From Lamellibrachia columna (lineage: Eukaryota; Annelida; Polychaeta; Sabellida; Siboglinidae), in the NCBI GenBank assembly GCA_963662155.1, contig OY759261.1:43131056-43195055 (forward strand): a stretch of DNA of 64,000 nucleotides, read 5' to 3'. Every line of letters begins with the position of its first letter. Within the stretch, counting starts at the first letter, position 1. Below are positions 23,125-54,849 of this stretch, piece by piece. Below the pieces are notes generated by a model. That model searched no databases. It saw nothing but the letters and a program-made list of their open reading frames with translations, and was not told the DNA's origin. The position numbers were made by a program, and so were the translations under genes.

Positions 23125-24457
23125 TTTAGTGCCCTGCGCGGGCCTAGAATTTGATCCCAAGCCCGGCCCGTAATTAGCAGTTAGAGTCCAGGCCCGCAAT
23201 AATTTTTCAAGCCCGGCCCAGGCCCGCAAACTAGAATTTAGGCCCCGACCCAGATTGTTTGGCCCAGGCCCGGCCCAGCCCGCAAGTTTCAGGCCCAAGC
23301 CCGGCCCATACCCGCGGGCCAAAGATGGGTAAGCCCGCGGCCCGCAAGCCCGCGGCCCGCTAAGTTTAGAGAAGATAAACCTATAATCTTATAACAAAGA
23401 CGAAAAACAAATAAACTGTAAAACATACTTATTGTTTTATTAAATAAAAAAGGTCCATAGTGTGCTGGATGAGTTCTAAAAATTCAGCACCACCAACTTC
23501 TTCAAACTTACGAATATCCTGAAGAAAAATAAAGAAAAACTTCTTAGTGTCATTACTATTAGATATGGTAACATTTGTTATATTTGGCTTTAATGTATTG
23601 GTTTATTGTTAGGGTAGGATATTTGTTTATCTAACCCTGACTTAATCCATATGCAAGCCATAATCCCAATTTATATTGTTAATTGAATTAGCTCAACTAA
23701 GTTAACATAATTTAATATGATATTTCAATTAAATGTCACCCACTGGCACTGACACCCAGTGGCATTTCCAGCAGGTCTGCAGCCACTAGCCTGAGACAGA
23801 CAGGTTCAGACATGTGTGAATTAGTACAAGTGTGAATGAATTAGGACTGGGGAGAAATACCAATTACCAACTGGGTTGGGTACTGGGTAGTGGGCTAGTG
23901 GCCTAGTGTGCACTTGGCAGTGGGCAGGTCTTTCAGGTGGGCAATGTTTGGAGGGAAGACCTAGACAATAGAATGTCCACTGGTATGGTCAAAGGGTGAT
24001 AAGTTGATTGTTAATCATGGCTTGATTGCCTCTGCAAATATTTCTAAAGTAAACATTTGGGGCTGGCTACTTCCAGCCAAGTGAACTTATGGGGTCATTA
24101 GATTCCATGCAAGGTCTCAATTTGCAACTATATAATACTAAACAAATAATTTTAAGCATTCATTAAACGGAATTACAATTTATAATCAGTTTTTATTTAA
24201 AAAAATAAAGTAATAATCGGTGTTTTGTATGAATATTTTTATTATGTCCAGGCACAGCCCAAGCCCGGCCCGGCCCGCTCACACTAGGCCCAGGCCCGGC
24301 CCAAGCCCGATGTGTTTAAATTGTTTTCAGCCCAGGCCCGGCCCGGGCCCGCAGTATGTAGGCCCGGCCCGGCCCGCGAGATTATGTAGAGGCCCAGCCC
24401 GGCCCGCGGGCTGCGGGCCGGGCTTGGACCAAAAGCCCCGCCTGCGCAGGGCACTAA
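23125..24457. mobile_element. hAT-like non-autonomous element with GC-rich ends
   Basis: The termini TTAGTGCCCTGCGC at the left and its reverse complement GCGCAGGGCACTAA at the right are inverted repeats. They are flanked by GTCTCTAA and GTCTCTAT, which match at 7 of 8 bases, as expected for an eroded 8-bp hAT-type target duplication. The uninterrupted site is seen in the neighbouring tandem units (...AGTCAAGTTGTCTCTATATATG). About 230 bp inside each end is densely packed with GGCCCG/GCCCGGCCC motifs in opposite orientation, in strong contrast to the AT-rich middle. There is no transposase. The Gly/Pro/Ala-rich open frames in the ends are artefacts. Confidence 0.8.
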
Positions 24458-24458
24458 G

Positions 24459-24727
24459 TCTCTATATATGTTCTAAAACAAACATATTTCACTTTCAAAG
24501 GTGAAGATTTATCAACTTTAATTACAGTCAAGTTGTCTCTATATATATGTTGCAAAACAAACATATTCCACCTTCATAGGTGAAGATTTATTGACTTTAA
24601 TTACAGTTAAGTTGTCTCTATATATCTTCTAAAACAAACATATTCCACCTTGGAAGGTGAAGATTTATTTTCTTTAATTACAGTCAAGACTTAGTGGTCT
24701 CTATATATGTTGTAAAACAAACATCTT
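24459..24727. repeat. About 77-bp tandem repeat, 3.5 units
   Basis: Units run TCTCTATATATGTTCTAAAA, then CAAACATATTTCAC, then GGTGAAGATTTATC and TTTAATTACAGTCAAG. The first unit is split by the hAT-like element, with its left portion at 23.06-23.12 kb. Confidence 0.85.
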
Positions 24728-26204
<1,477 letters not shown>

Positions 26205-26399
26205 AGATGTCATTTGAAAACATTATAACTGTAAGTCTTGTATAATAAAAATCAGACTATGTATTTATAACAAAAATGAGACAATCAGAGAATAAAATTA
26301 TAAACCATCATAAAACTCAGTTAAAGTAGATAATGCAATCTTAATGAGTACAAGAAGGATGACCTCAAAACAACATATTAGACATTAAAAGTGAGTTTA

Positions 26400-27110
26400 A
26401 AATAATGAATTTTGAGGCGTGCTTTGAAAGCGTCCATGGAGGAGATCAGTCGCAGAAGTGGTCCTGCACGGGAGAATGATCGCCGACTATATCTCACAAG
26501 GTTATATCATGGCACAGTTAGAAGGGCACGGCCTGCTGATCGGCATGGTATGTAGAGCGCGTAGACACCAGATAGAGAACTGTGCAAATGCTACCTGCTC
26601 CTCATGGCACAGAGAAAGAAGACTAATTTTCCTACCTTGCGGACAAATAATAATTATAATAATAATGAACTTCTATAGCGCCTATATCCTCAGGAACCTC
26701 AGCTCAGAGGCATAGATACAACAAACCAGATTCATTTAGCATAATCATGAACAAAGACGCACAACATTTATCACAAGGGACCTTCAAAGATCTCTGTGGA
26801 AATGCAATTTGGAATAAATTTGTCTTGGTTTTTTTTGGAAGGTAGCTATAGTTTCAGATGATTTTAAAGTAATGGGGAGCTCATTCCAGACCCTAGGTAC
26901 AGCGGCAGAGAAAGCACATTTGCCCAAGCAGATAAATCCTGACACAAACTTATATTGTATTTATGACATTAATTTGTGTTTATCCTCACAAACAAGAGGC
27001 ACTGTGCTCGAATCCAGATTTCCTACACAAGCAATGCAGCAGAAACATATACACTGTGATCCCAGCATGCAGTGGGGCATACAAACCTCTCCAGGAAAAA
27101 CCAAAAAATT
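26400..27110. repeat. Probable dispersed repeat, coding remnant not identified
   Basis: Phrases such as TGAACTTCTATAGCGCCTAT (26668) and GGGAGCTCATTCCAGACCCT (26876) have the look of repetitive non-coding elements frequent in invertebrate genomes. A similar start, TATAACGCGGTATCCAG, lies at 59.79 kb. Family assignment was not possible by eye. Confidence 0.4.
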
Positions 27111-27113
27111 ACA

Positions 27114-27175
27114 CTACATGTAAACATAAGTAAACATGTAAACATAAGTAAACATGTAAACATAAGTAAACATGT
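27114..27175. repeat. 17-bp tandem repeat
   Basis: About three and a half units of ACATGTAAACATAAGTA. Confidence 0.85.
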
Positions 27176-27210
27176 AGGTGTCAAACAACAGCAATTTGTT
27201 GCATGCTTCC

Positions 27211-27287
27211 ACCAATCAGGAGATTAAAAAGATGACTTTTTCACCATAATATGGTGAAAAGGTCATCTTTTAAATCTCATAATTGGT
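27211..27287. repeat. 77-nt hairpin
   Basis: ACCAATCAGGAGATTAAAAA pairs with TTTTAAATCTCATAATTGGT, and the centre CACCATAATATGGTG is a perfect palindrome. It may be the core of a small MITE. Confidence 0.8.
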
Positions 27288-28063
27288 TGAGACCAAGTCC
27301 TAACTTTGTTTGTTTTGTTGTCCAGTAGTTTGGAAGTACATATACAACACATGAGCAGAAGGAAATATAGCTGAGTAACACTTGATGCAGTGACTCACCA
27401 TATTTTCACAAATTGCGTAGTATTTACATACTCATTGATTTAGAGATGTTGTGTTAGCCTTAAACCTAAGCTACTATAAGTATATTTACGTGCTTGTGAG
27501 TGCATTAGAGGCAACTCCCATGCACTAGCTGTCTACTAGTGGCACTAACGTCTTCAATTTGTTCAGGATGTCACTGCCCAAATCTTTTTGCGAAATTGAT
27601 GGCTTTCTCCAGCTATCGCTGTCACTGTTCCTGAGACATCTGTACTGGTCGTGTACAATATTTACCATGGCTTGCCTCTGCTTCTTTTTCCTGTCGCTAT
27701 CTCCCAGTATCATATTTCCTATCATGCCTCTTAATGTTGCCATAAATGTTACATTGTTGGTGCTTGATGAAACTGCACAACTGGTTTTGCGGTACATTTA
27801 GTATGCTCAATTGCAATACATTGGAAAAGAAGCAGAGATTGGCAATGGATTAAAATCCTCAAAGCTTGGCAGGGACAAAACATAGCAGAACTGTTTGAAG
27901 ACACCTGTATTTGTGGGAAATGGAGGGTCATGATTGCGTATGCCTGCAACATACCTGGCATCTGTTGGGAAAGATAGTATGGTGCACTATACAGCGTATG
28001 TGCAGTATCTTGCGGTAATATTTCATCTCAAAGGCAATTTAACAAGATTTCACAACATTTTTC
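27288..28063. other. No gene recognised
   Basis: Both strands carry open frames of 80-90 codons at 27525-27801. The minus frame is rich in charged residues (Asp-Arg-Lys-Lys-Lys-Gln-Arg) and could be a transposase or gene remnant, but no motif is recognised. Confidence 0.3.
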
Positions 28064-28491
28064 AGCCAAGCCAAAGGCCCAGATGGCAAGTGGACAAGGA
28101 AGTCATTGGCTTATCGAAAGTCCAACAATGTCCATCTACGTGTAACCCGCCCTCCTGAGATATGTGTCAACCTTGTTTTTAAACATATTCATGCTGCTAG
28201 CAGTTACACAATCCATAGACAATTTGTTCCATTCATTTATTATCCTCTGTGACAACGAGTACTTCCTGATATCCAATCTACACAGATCCTGTATTAATTT
28301 TACCTCATGTCCTCTGGTTCTACTATCTTTCTTATTTGAGAAAAACATTTCTATCAATGTTTTCATACACATTCAGTATCTTAAAAACTTCAATCTGACC
28401 TCCTCTTAACCTGCTTGTCTCTAGGGTTGTTAAACCACATTCTTTTAGGCATTTTTCATAACTAAGGTCTCTCAGTACTGCAGTTATTCCC
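28064..28491 (-). mobile_element. CR1-like LINE 3' fragment, copy 3
   Basis: The reverse complement carries the same ORF2 C-terminus and 3' UTR as the 13.3-kb and 38.4-kb copies: RTRGHEVKLI, LCRLDIRKYSLSQRIINEWN, DTYLRRAGYT, then the AATGACTTCCTTGTCCACTT trailer. Confidence 0.85.
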
Positions 28492-28760
28492 TAGCAGAGA
28501 CACCTGATGTTTTTCTGTCACCTCCTGCGCTTTCTGAAGCAGCTGTAGCAGCACCTGGTGGCTAATGGAGTTGACACTCTCAGTTTCTTGCTCACACCTC
28601 CCGTGTTTTTCATAGGCTGCTTACTCCGTCATCAAGTGCAGGCCTCTTGTCGTGAGTGGGAGAGTAGAAATTCATTTCCCACCAGGAAATTATACAGCCT
28701 AGAGTCCCACTCCTCCAAGCTATTGCACTGAACACAGCCATGAGGAGTGTGCCAGGATAA

Positions 28761-30418
28761 ACAATAACTGTATACTGAGTAACAGGACAGAGTGAAAACA
28801 ACACTGGGCAACAGAGGACAGAGTGAAAACAACACTGAGTAACAGAACATAATGAAAACAATACTGGGCAACAGAATAGAGTGAAAACAACACTGAGCAA
28901 CAGAACAGAGTGAAAACAACACTGGACAACAGAGCAGAACAGAATTCAAACAATACTGGACAACAGAACAGAATTCAAACAATACTGGACAACAGAACAG
29001 AATTCAAACAATACTGGACAACAGAACAGAATGAAAACAGTACTGGATAACAGAACAGAAAGAAGACAATGCTGAACAACAGAATGAAGACAATACTGTG
29101 CAACCGAATGAAGGCAATACTGGGCAACGGAATGAAGACAATACTGTGCAACCGAATGAAGACAATACTGGACAACAGAACGTAGACAATACTGGGCAAC
29201 AGAATGAAGACAATACTAGCTAACAGAACGAAGGCAGTACTGGACAACAGAATGAAGACAATACTGGACAACAGAATGAAGACAATACTGGGCAACAGAA
29301 TGAAGACAATACTGAACAACGGAATTAAGACAATACTGGGCAACAGAAAGAAGACAATACTGGGCAACAGAATGAAGACAATACTGGACAACAAAATGAA
29401 GACAATACTGGGCAACACAATGAAAACAATATTGTGCAACAGATCGATGACAATACTGGGCAACAGAATGAAGACAATACTGGACAACAGAATGAAAACT
29501 ATATTGGACAACAGAATGAAGGCAATACCGGACAACAGAACGTAGACAATACTGGACAACAGAACGTAGACAATACTGGACAACAGAACGTAGACAATAC
29601 TGGGCAACAGAATGAAGACAATACTGGACAACAGAATGAAGACAATACTGAACAACGGAATTAAGACAATACTGGGCAACAGAAAGAAGACAATACTGGG
29701 CAACAGAATGGAGACAATACTGGACAACAAAATGAAGACAATACTGGGCAACACAATGAAAACAATATTGTGCAACAGATCGATGACAATACTAGGCAAC
29801 AGAATGAAGACAATACTGGACAACAGAATGAAAACTATATTGGACAACCGAATGAAGGCAATACCAGACAACAGAACAAAGACAATACTGTGCAACAGAA
29901 TGAAGACAATACTGGGCAACAGAACAAAGACAATACTGTGCAACAGAATGATGGCAATACTGGACAACAGAACGAAGACAATACTGTGCAACAGAATGAA
30001 GACAATACTGGGCAACAGAATGAAGACAATACTAGAAAACAGAATGAAGACAATACTGGACAATGGAATTAAGACAGTACTGGGCAACAGAAAGAAGACA
30101 ATACTGGGCAACAGAAAGAAGACAATACTGGGCAACAGAATGAAGACAATACTGGGCAACAGAATGAAGACAATACTAGAAAATAGAATGAAGACAATAC
30201 TTGACAATGGAATTAAGACAGTACTGGGCAACAGAAAGAAGACAATACTGGGCAACAGAATGAAGACAATACTGGGCAACAGAATGAAGACAATACTGGA
30301 CAACAGAATGAAGACAATACTGGACAACAGAATGAAGACAATACTGGACAACAGAATGAAGACAATAGTGGCAATAATAAAGAAGACAATACTGGCAATA
30401 ATAAAGAAGACAAGTGAA
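28761..30418. repeat. 24-bp satellite, about 65 units
   Basis: The main unit is GACAATACTGGGCAACAGAA plus TGAA (24 bp), with diverged longer units in the first 300 bp. Block structure is visible. The run starting ACTGAACAACGGAATTAAGA (29310) is repeated with the same order of variants 336 bp later (29646, 14 units). CAATGGAATTAAGACAGTAC recurs 144 bp apart (30062 and 30206, six units). A 492-codon minus frame and 274-codon plus frame exist only because 24 is divisible by three. Confidence 0.95.
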
Positions 30419-31399
30419 GTGCAGAAAATGACATAAACTTGGTTTTCTAGCAAAGTTAAAGCTTGGTTTCAACCAACTATGATCTCATAAAGATAACTGT
30501 TTCACTGGTGTGTACAATGTGATGTCACATGTGCAACAGATTGCTGAATTATGTGTGTTAATGACATCCCTGATGTCTCTTTCACACACTTTCTGACTAT
30601 TCATTTAATTGATACTCTGCAGTAGTTCTGGTCCAGCAGGCCTATTAGGGCTCAACTTTAGATGGCAGTCAGAAAACAGCTTGGAAGTTGCCATCAAGAG
30701 AATGATGCCACAGGTGTTCTGAAAGCCTGGCTGATGAGGTGATTATTGCCCTTATTGTACCTGGTGTTATTAAACCAATTAGACACCAAGATTCTGGTAA
30801 TCACATCATATCTCTGGTTTCTTGCACAACGCCAAGTGAACACCAACGTCAGTGGCTTCAGGGAGATTTTTTCCTCATTGACAGCACCAAGTTTAACATA
30901 AATTAATAGTATTCTCAATATCTTCGTCCTGGCATCAATAATCAAAGAACTCTATCTTGATATATTACTATAATTTTCATCATGGAATGGTTTGCCGATT
31001 GTAGTGTGGAACTAACTAATGTTTTTTTTACCAAAGTAATTATATTATGAAACTAACCTGGGATTATGACAGAACTCATGTATTGATTGATCATGAGAGA
31101 ACTAATGGAACAGTGCCCAGATATGTATGTACTTGATTCTAAGAAAAAACCCAGAAGATTAAGATTAGTGTTTGGTGGCAAAAAGATTTGCTCCATCATG
31201 ATGACTTTCTATTTACGATAGTAAATGACACTTATTAATATGTCTACTTATGAATTTTTTTATTTTTTCCAGAAAGCTTCTCAGAAAGTCAATCATTGTT
31301 ATAAATAACATTCCATCTGTGCTTGAACGTCATACCCACAGATATCAGGAATATCAGACGTATGAAACAATTTGGCCTAATTCCAACATGTTCCATGTA
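30419..31399. other. No gene recognised
   Basis: Unique-looking AT-rich sequence with frames of at most 83 codons and no domain. Confidence 0.4.
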
Positions 31400-31488
31400 G
31401 CAAGAGTCCACTGTATGCACGCGCGCTCACTCACATCCACATAATATGTGGATGTGAGTGAGCGCGCGTGCATACAGTGGACTCTTGC
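31400..31488. repeat. Perfect 44-bp inverted repeat, 1-nt spacer
   Basis: The arms 31400-31443 (GCAAGAGTCCACTGTATGCA...CATCCACATA) and 31445-31488 (TATGTGGATG...GGACTCTTGC) are exact reverse complements separated by one A at 31444. The palindrome is followed directly by (CA)n and (TA)n. It could extrude a cruciform, or it could be a fold-back join created in assembly. Confidence 0.95.
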
Positions 31489-31505
31489 ATGCATGCACAC
31501 ATGCA

Positions 31506-31507
<2 letters not shown>

Positions 31508-31573
<66 letters not shown>

Positions 31574-31601
31574 ATTATACATATATATATATATATATAA
31601 T

Positions 31602-31695
<94 letters not shown>
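31508..31695. repeat. (CA)n followed by (TA)n microsatellite
   Basis: About 30 CA units to about 31568, then TA-rich sequence with ATTA interruptions to 31695. Open frames are artefacts. Confidence 0.95.
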
Positions 31696-31698
<3 letters not shown>

Positions 31699-31949
31699 TA
31701 ATTGCATTGTTTTCTATGCAATACATGCCATTTACCTTGGTGAATACTAATGAAAATAGCTTTCAGAACATCCTGTTCTTGTTGTCATTACCTGGGGAAA
31801 CCTGTCTGTTTCTGTGCAGCTTGAAGGACAGAGTGGCCTGGCTAAGGAATGTCATTTGAGTTCCAGTAACCTCGGTCACCTCCAAGGTATGTGGCAATGT
31901 CTGCAACGTTGAAGAGCTCCTTCAGATAAGTTCTTTCCTGCAAAAGAGG

Positions 31950-32235
31950 ACCCGGGTTCAAGTCTATGTTCTACAATTTTGAGCTAGGGAAAGTTTGGTC
32001 ACCCTACTGTAGTTTTGTGCATGTGGCTTTCTGAAGAGACTAAACACTACAGTACCCTTCCAACTGGTGTCTATGCCAGGGGAAATAAAAAATCCCACCC
32101 AAGGGGTAACAAACTCAAGCACATACTGCACCAATTGTGTGAATTAACTGCTGGAAAAACTAACTCTGATAATGGAGCAAACATCACAAGTGTCTAGGCA
32201 TATACCATCGCTGTATAAATGTTATTATTATCATT
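31950..32235 (+). mobile_element. tRNA-derived SINE copy
   Basis: The B-box-like GGGTTCAAGTC (31952) is followed by TTTCTGAAGAGACTAAA, then GGTGTCTATGCCAGGGGAAA, AATAAAAAATCCCAC, then TTAACTGCTGGAAAAACTAA, GTGTCTAGGCATATACC and a TTATTATTATC tail. It is the reference copy for the family seen at 12.3 and 37.3 kb. Confidence 0.75.
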
Positions 32236-32401
32236 TTAGCATGTATTGTTTAAAAGTCATTAATTTTGAAATGTTGATGTTTTAAAAGTTTTCATTTTGT
32301 CTATAGTATTACTATATGTTTTAAGACTATGATTATGAATTATTGTGTGATGAGTAAATGGTCTTTCACTACAGTGTATATCTGTGTGTTCTTCCCTGCA
32401 G

Positions 32402-52197
<19,796 letters not shown>

Positions 52198-52638
52198 CCT
52201 ATAATTGTCAGTCAGTGTTTGCGAGCATTACATTCTCAGAGTGTTTTAAGTACACAAGGACGCTGCCGTCTTTGTGTTGAGGATTGAGTTGAACAGTCTT
52301 AGTGATGCAACTCGCAGTTAGTTCATGAGCTATAGTCATTAGTGTGCAACATTCCAAGAGCTGTAGTTAAGGCACACGTGTCAGCCAAATGTACGTAAAA
52401 CCAACATGGCGGCAAACGAGACTAGCGTACCCTGTGGTTTGTGCCGTTGTGTTGGTCAACTTTGTGTGGTGCATCGCCTAGCTGAACTGGTGGCTGTGGT
52501 ATGGCATTCAGTGTCGCACTTGCTGCAGGTGAATGCAGGGGGCTGAGAAGGTGCAAGTTTTTCAGACCGCTGTTTTCTGTGGTCACGCTTTTCAGTTGGA
52601 TCCCTTGTGCAGTCAGATACAGCTGTAGATGGAGCTCG

Positions 52639-52644
52639 AATAAA
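52639..52644 (+). terminator. Candidate poly(A) signal for the C7orf25 gene
   Basis: AATAAA, 440 bp after the stop codon and just before the 31-bp array. No other perfect AATAAA was noticed between the stop and this point. Confidence 0.4.
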
Positions 52645-52765
52645 CGCATTAATGTGCACAGTTATTAATGTTTGTTGGAGGGCAAAGAAGGTAGACATGG
52701 CAAACAACAGCAAAAATACAAAGCCAATCAAAACCGTCTGCCTCTGGTGTTCTTCGCTGGCTCAT

Positions 52766-53416
52766 CTCACAAGCACCATCTACTCGATCAAAACATCTCA
52801 CAAGCACCATCTACTCGATCAAAACATCTCACAAGCACCATCTACTCGATCAAAACATCTCACAAGCACCATCTACTCGATCAAAACATCTCACAAGCAC
52901 CATCTACTCGATCAAAACATCTCACAAGCACCATCTACTCGATCAAAACATCTCACAAGCACCATCTACTCGATCAAAACATCTCACAAGCACCATCTAC
53001 TCGATCAAAACATCTCACAAGCACCATCTACTCGATCAAAACATCTCACAAGCACCATCTACTCGATCAAAACATCTCACAAGCACCATCTACTCGATCA
53101 AAACATCTCACAAGCACCATCTACTCGATCAAAACATCTCACAAGCACCATCTACTCGATCAAAACATCTCACAAGCACCATCTACTCGATCAAAACATC
53201 TCACAAGCACCATCTACTCGATCAAAACATCTCACAAGCACCATCTACTCGATCAAAACATCTCACAAGCACCATCTACTCGATCAAAACATCTCACAAG
53301 CACCATCTACTCGATCAAAACATCTCACAAGCACCATCTACTCGATCAAAACATCTCACAAGCACCATCTACTCGATCAAAACATCTCACAAGCACCATC
53401 TACTCGATCAAAACAA
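52766..53416. repeat. 31-bp minisatellite, 21 near-identical units
   Basis: The unit CACCATCTACTCGATCAAAA plus CATCTCACAAG is 31 bp, with essentially no variation across 21 copies. Since 31 is not divisible by three and no plus-strand frame contains a stop, all three plus frames stay open, giving 273-284-codon frames with a 31-residue period that cycles through the three readings. No recognisable domain flanks the array, so I treat it as non-coding. Confidence 0.95.
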
Positions 53417-54050
53417 AACGGCGAACTCTATCAGAAAATGATGGCACTGAGCGGCAACTGAATCGGATACATGCGGCGTTGAACACGTTGTAATATACAA
53501 TACTATGCTACTTACTGACCACCCTTTGTCCTTCTAACGGGCCCGCGGATCACTGCATGGGCAAACTGTCGTCCCGGTCGGCTCTTAGATGCGACAGGTC
53601 GCAACAGACACACACTTGATTTAGAAGATAACTATTACAGATACTTATATATAGATAATGTGGTCCATTCATTTGTTGCCTTCTGTGAGAACGGGTACTT
53701 CCTGATATCCAGTCTACACTAATATTTTACTAATGTTACCTCATGTCCTCTAATTCTACTATCTTCCTTGAGTGAGAAAAATATTTCTATCTATATTTTC
53801 ATACCCATTCAATATCCTAAACACTTCCATTTGATCTCCTCTTAACCTTAAATTATATTTACTATTTTTGGAATGCCGTGGTATTGCAGAATTGCCCGTA
53901 GTATATCATGGTTAATCGTGTCAAATATTCAACAAACACGTGTCCATGTTAAGCCCAGTTTAGCCCTATGCACATCGACATGATGAGACGCCATGCGACA
54001 AGTGCCTCGTCCGTCCCGATTGCTGTAATGCCAAGAGGGTAACAATCAGC
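53417..54050. other. Non-coding with CR1 fragment
   Basis: Holds the CR1 copy 4 fragment (53662-53848). The remainder has no recognised feature. Confidence 0.5.
53662..53848 (-). mobile_element. CR1-like LINE fragment, copy 4
   Basis: The reverse complement matches the ORF2 C-terminal region of the other copies (AGGAGATCAAATGGAAGTGT through GACTGGATATCAGGAAGTAC to AATGAATGGACC). Confidence 0.8.
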
Positions 54051-54051
54051 A

Positions 54052-54234
54052 ATGGCGAATACAAAGATTCCACATTTTTTCCGATTAATGTTGACAACTT
54101 TGAATTCCCTAGCAACCAAGCTGGATCGTGCGAGTGAGTGTAATCTGGATTACAGCAATTTAGTTGTTCTGCCTCTGGTTGCGGATTACTTCGGTCGGAC
54201 GATTCGGAAGCGAGTTCCTATGACGGAGATTCTG
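54052..54234 (+). CDS. Possible first coding exon, unknown protein
   Basis: An ATG in favourable context (CAGCAATGGCG) opens 61 codons (Met-Ala-Asn-Thr-Lys-Ile-Pro-His-Phe-Phe...) up to a consensus donor (ATTCTG|GTAAGC), phase 0 out. GC content and codon balance rise above the surroundings. I do not recognise the protein. The segment at 54.48-54.79 kb could be the next exon. Confidence 0.35.
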
Positions 54235-54483
54235 GTAAGCCTTCGGCTTTGTGTTTTGTTGACGTGTGAAGTTACTGACAGCATCAGGTTGATAGTTTAT
54301 ACATTATTTTTTTAACATTGGCTCAGCCTGAGGCTTACAATTTTTCTTCATTATCATAGCTTGTTTAAATAAAGGCTGAGTCAGTAAAGGGTCCCACTTC
54401 CATGCCTATTTCATGACCAGGTATAACAAATTATCCCACTGACGTTTATTTTTACATAAGTTGTAACCAACATTGACTGGGAG

Positions 54484-54792
54484 GAAGAGGGTACTCAGGC
54501 CGGGGTCTCTACATCTGCTGTCACTGAGCCAGTTGAGGCCCCAGCCAAGGTGGACGACGACAATGACACAGGCGAGCACTACTCCGGTGTCACCGCTGCT
54601 CTTACCAAAGCCCAGCAGTGTGGAAGCGCCACGGAAGTGATGCCACTGCAAGTGGGCAAGAGGCAGTGGTCGAGGGATGCGGGGAAGGCCGTGTTGAGCT
54701 CGTGGAGGTCACATCAGCAGGAGCAGACGACTTCCAGTTTACTTGAACTGACATTGTGCTGTATTATTGTGTATGATTTGATTATGATATGA
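54484..54792 (+). CDS. Possible second exon or gene fragment, unknown protein
   Basis: An open frame enters after a stop at 54457 and runs to a TGA at 54790. It reads Glu-Glu-Gly-Thr-Gln-Ala-Gly-Val-Ser-Thr, then Lys-Val-Asp-Asp-Asp-Asn-Asp-Thr-Gly-Glu-His-Tyr, and is unusually GC-rich for this region. AGs at 54482-54483 and 54497-54498 would give the phase 0 needed to join 54052-54234, but both lack a good polypyrimidine tract. The last 20 residues are hydrophobic and may be non-coding. Function unknown. Confidence 0.3.
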   Translation, partial: EEGTQAGVSTSAVTEPVEAPAKVDDDNDTGEHYSGVTAALTKAQQCGSATEVMPLQVGKRQWSRDAGKAVLSSWRSHQQEQTTSSLLELTLCCIIVYDLIMI

Positions 54793-54849
54793 TTATTAGT
54801 AGATCATTTTATACAAAATAATATATCTAGCATGCATAGATAATAATAA

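Noticed and set aside
23110..24504. Gly/Pro/Ala-rich ORFs at 23.1 and 24.2 kb that look like a collagen-like protein
   Set aside because: They lie in the GC-rich subterminal motifs of the hAT-like element and are mirror images of each other.
28975..30453. 492-codon minus-strand ORF rich in Leu/Ile/Phe resembling a membrane protein
   Set aside because: It is the reverse reading of the 24-bp minisatellite, and the hydrophobicity is only the periodic octapeptide.
52607..53493. 284- and 273-codon ORFs with a 31-residue repeat
   Set aside because: Both are readings of the same stop-free 31-bp array in different frames. Neither flank has a domain.
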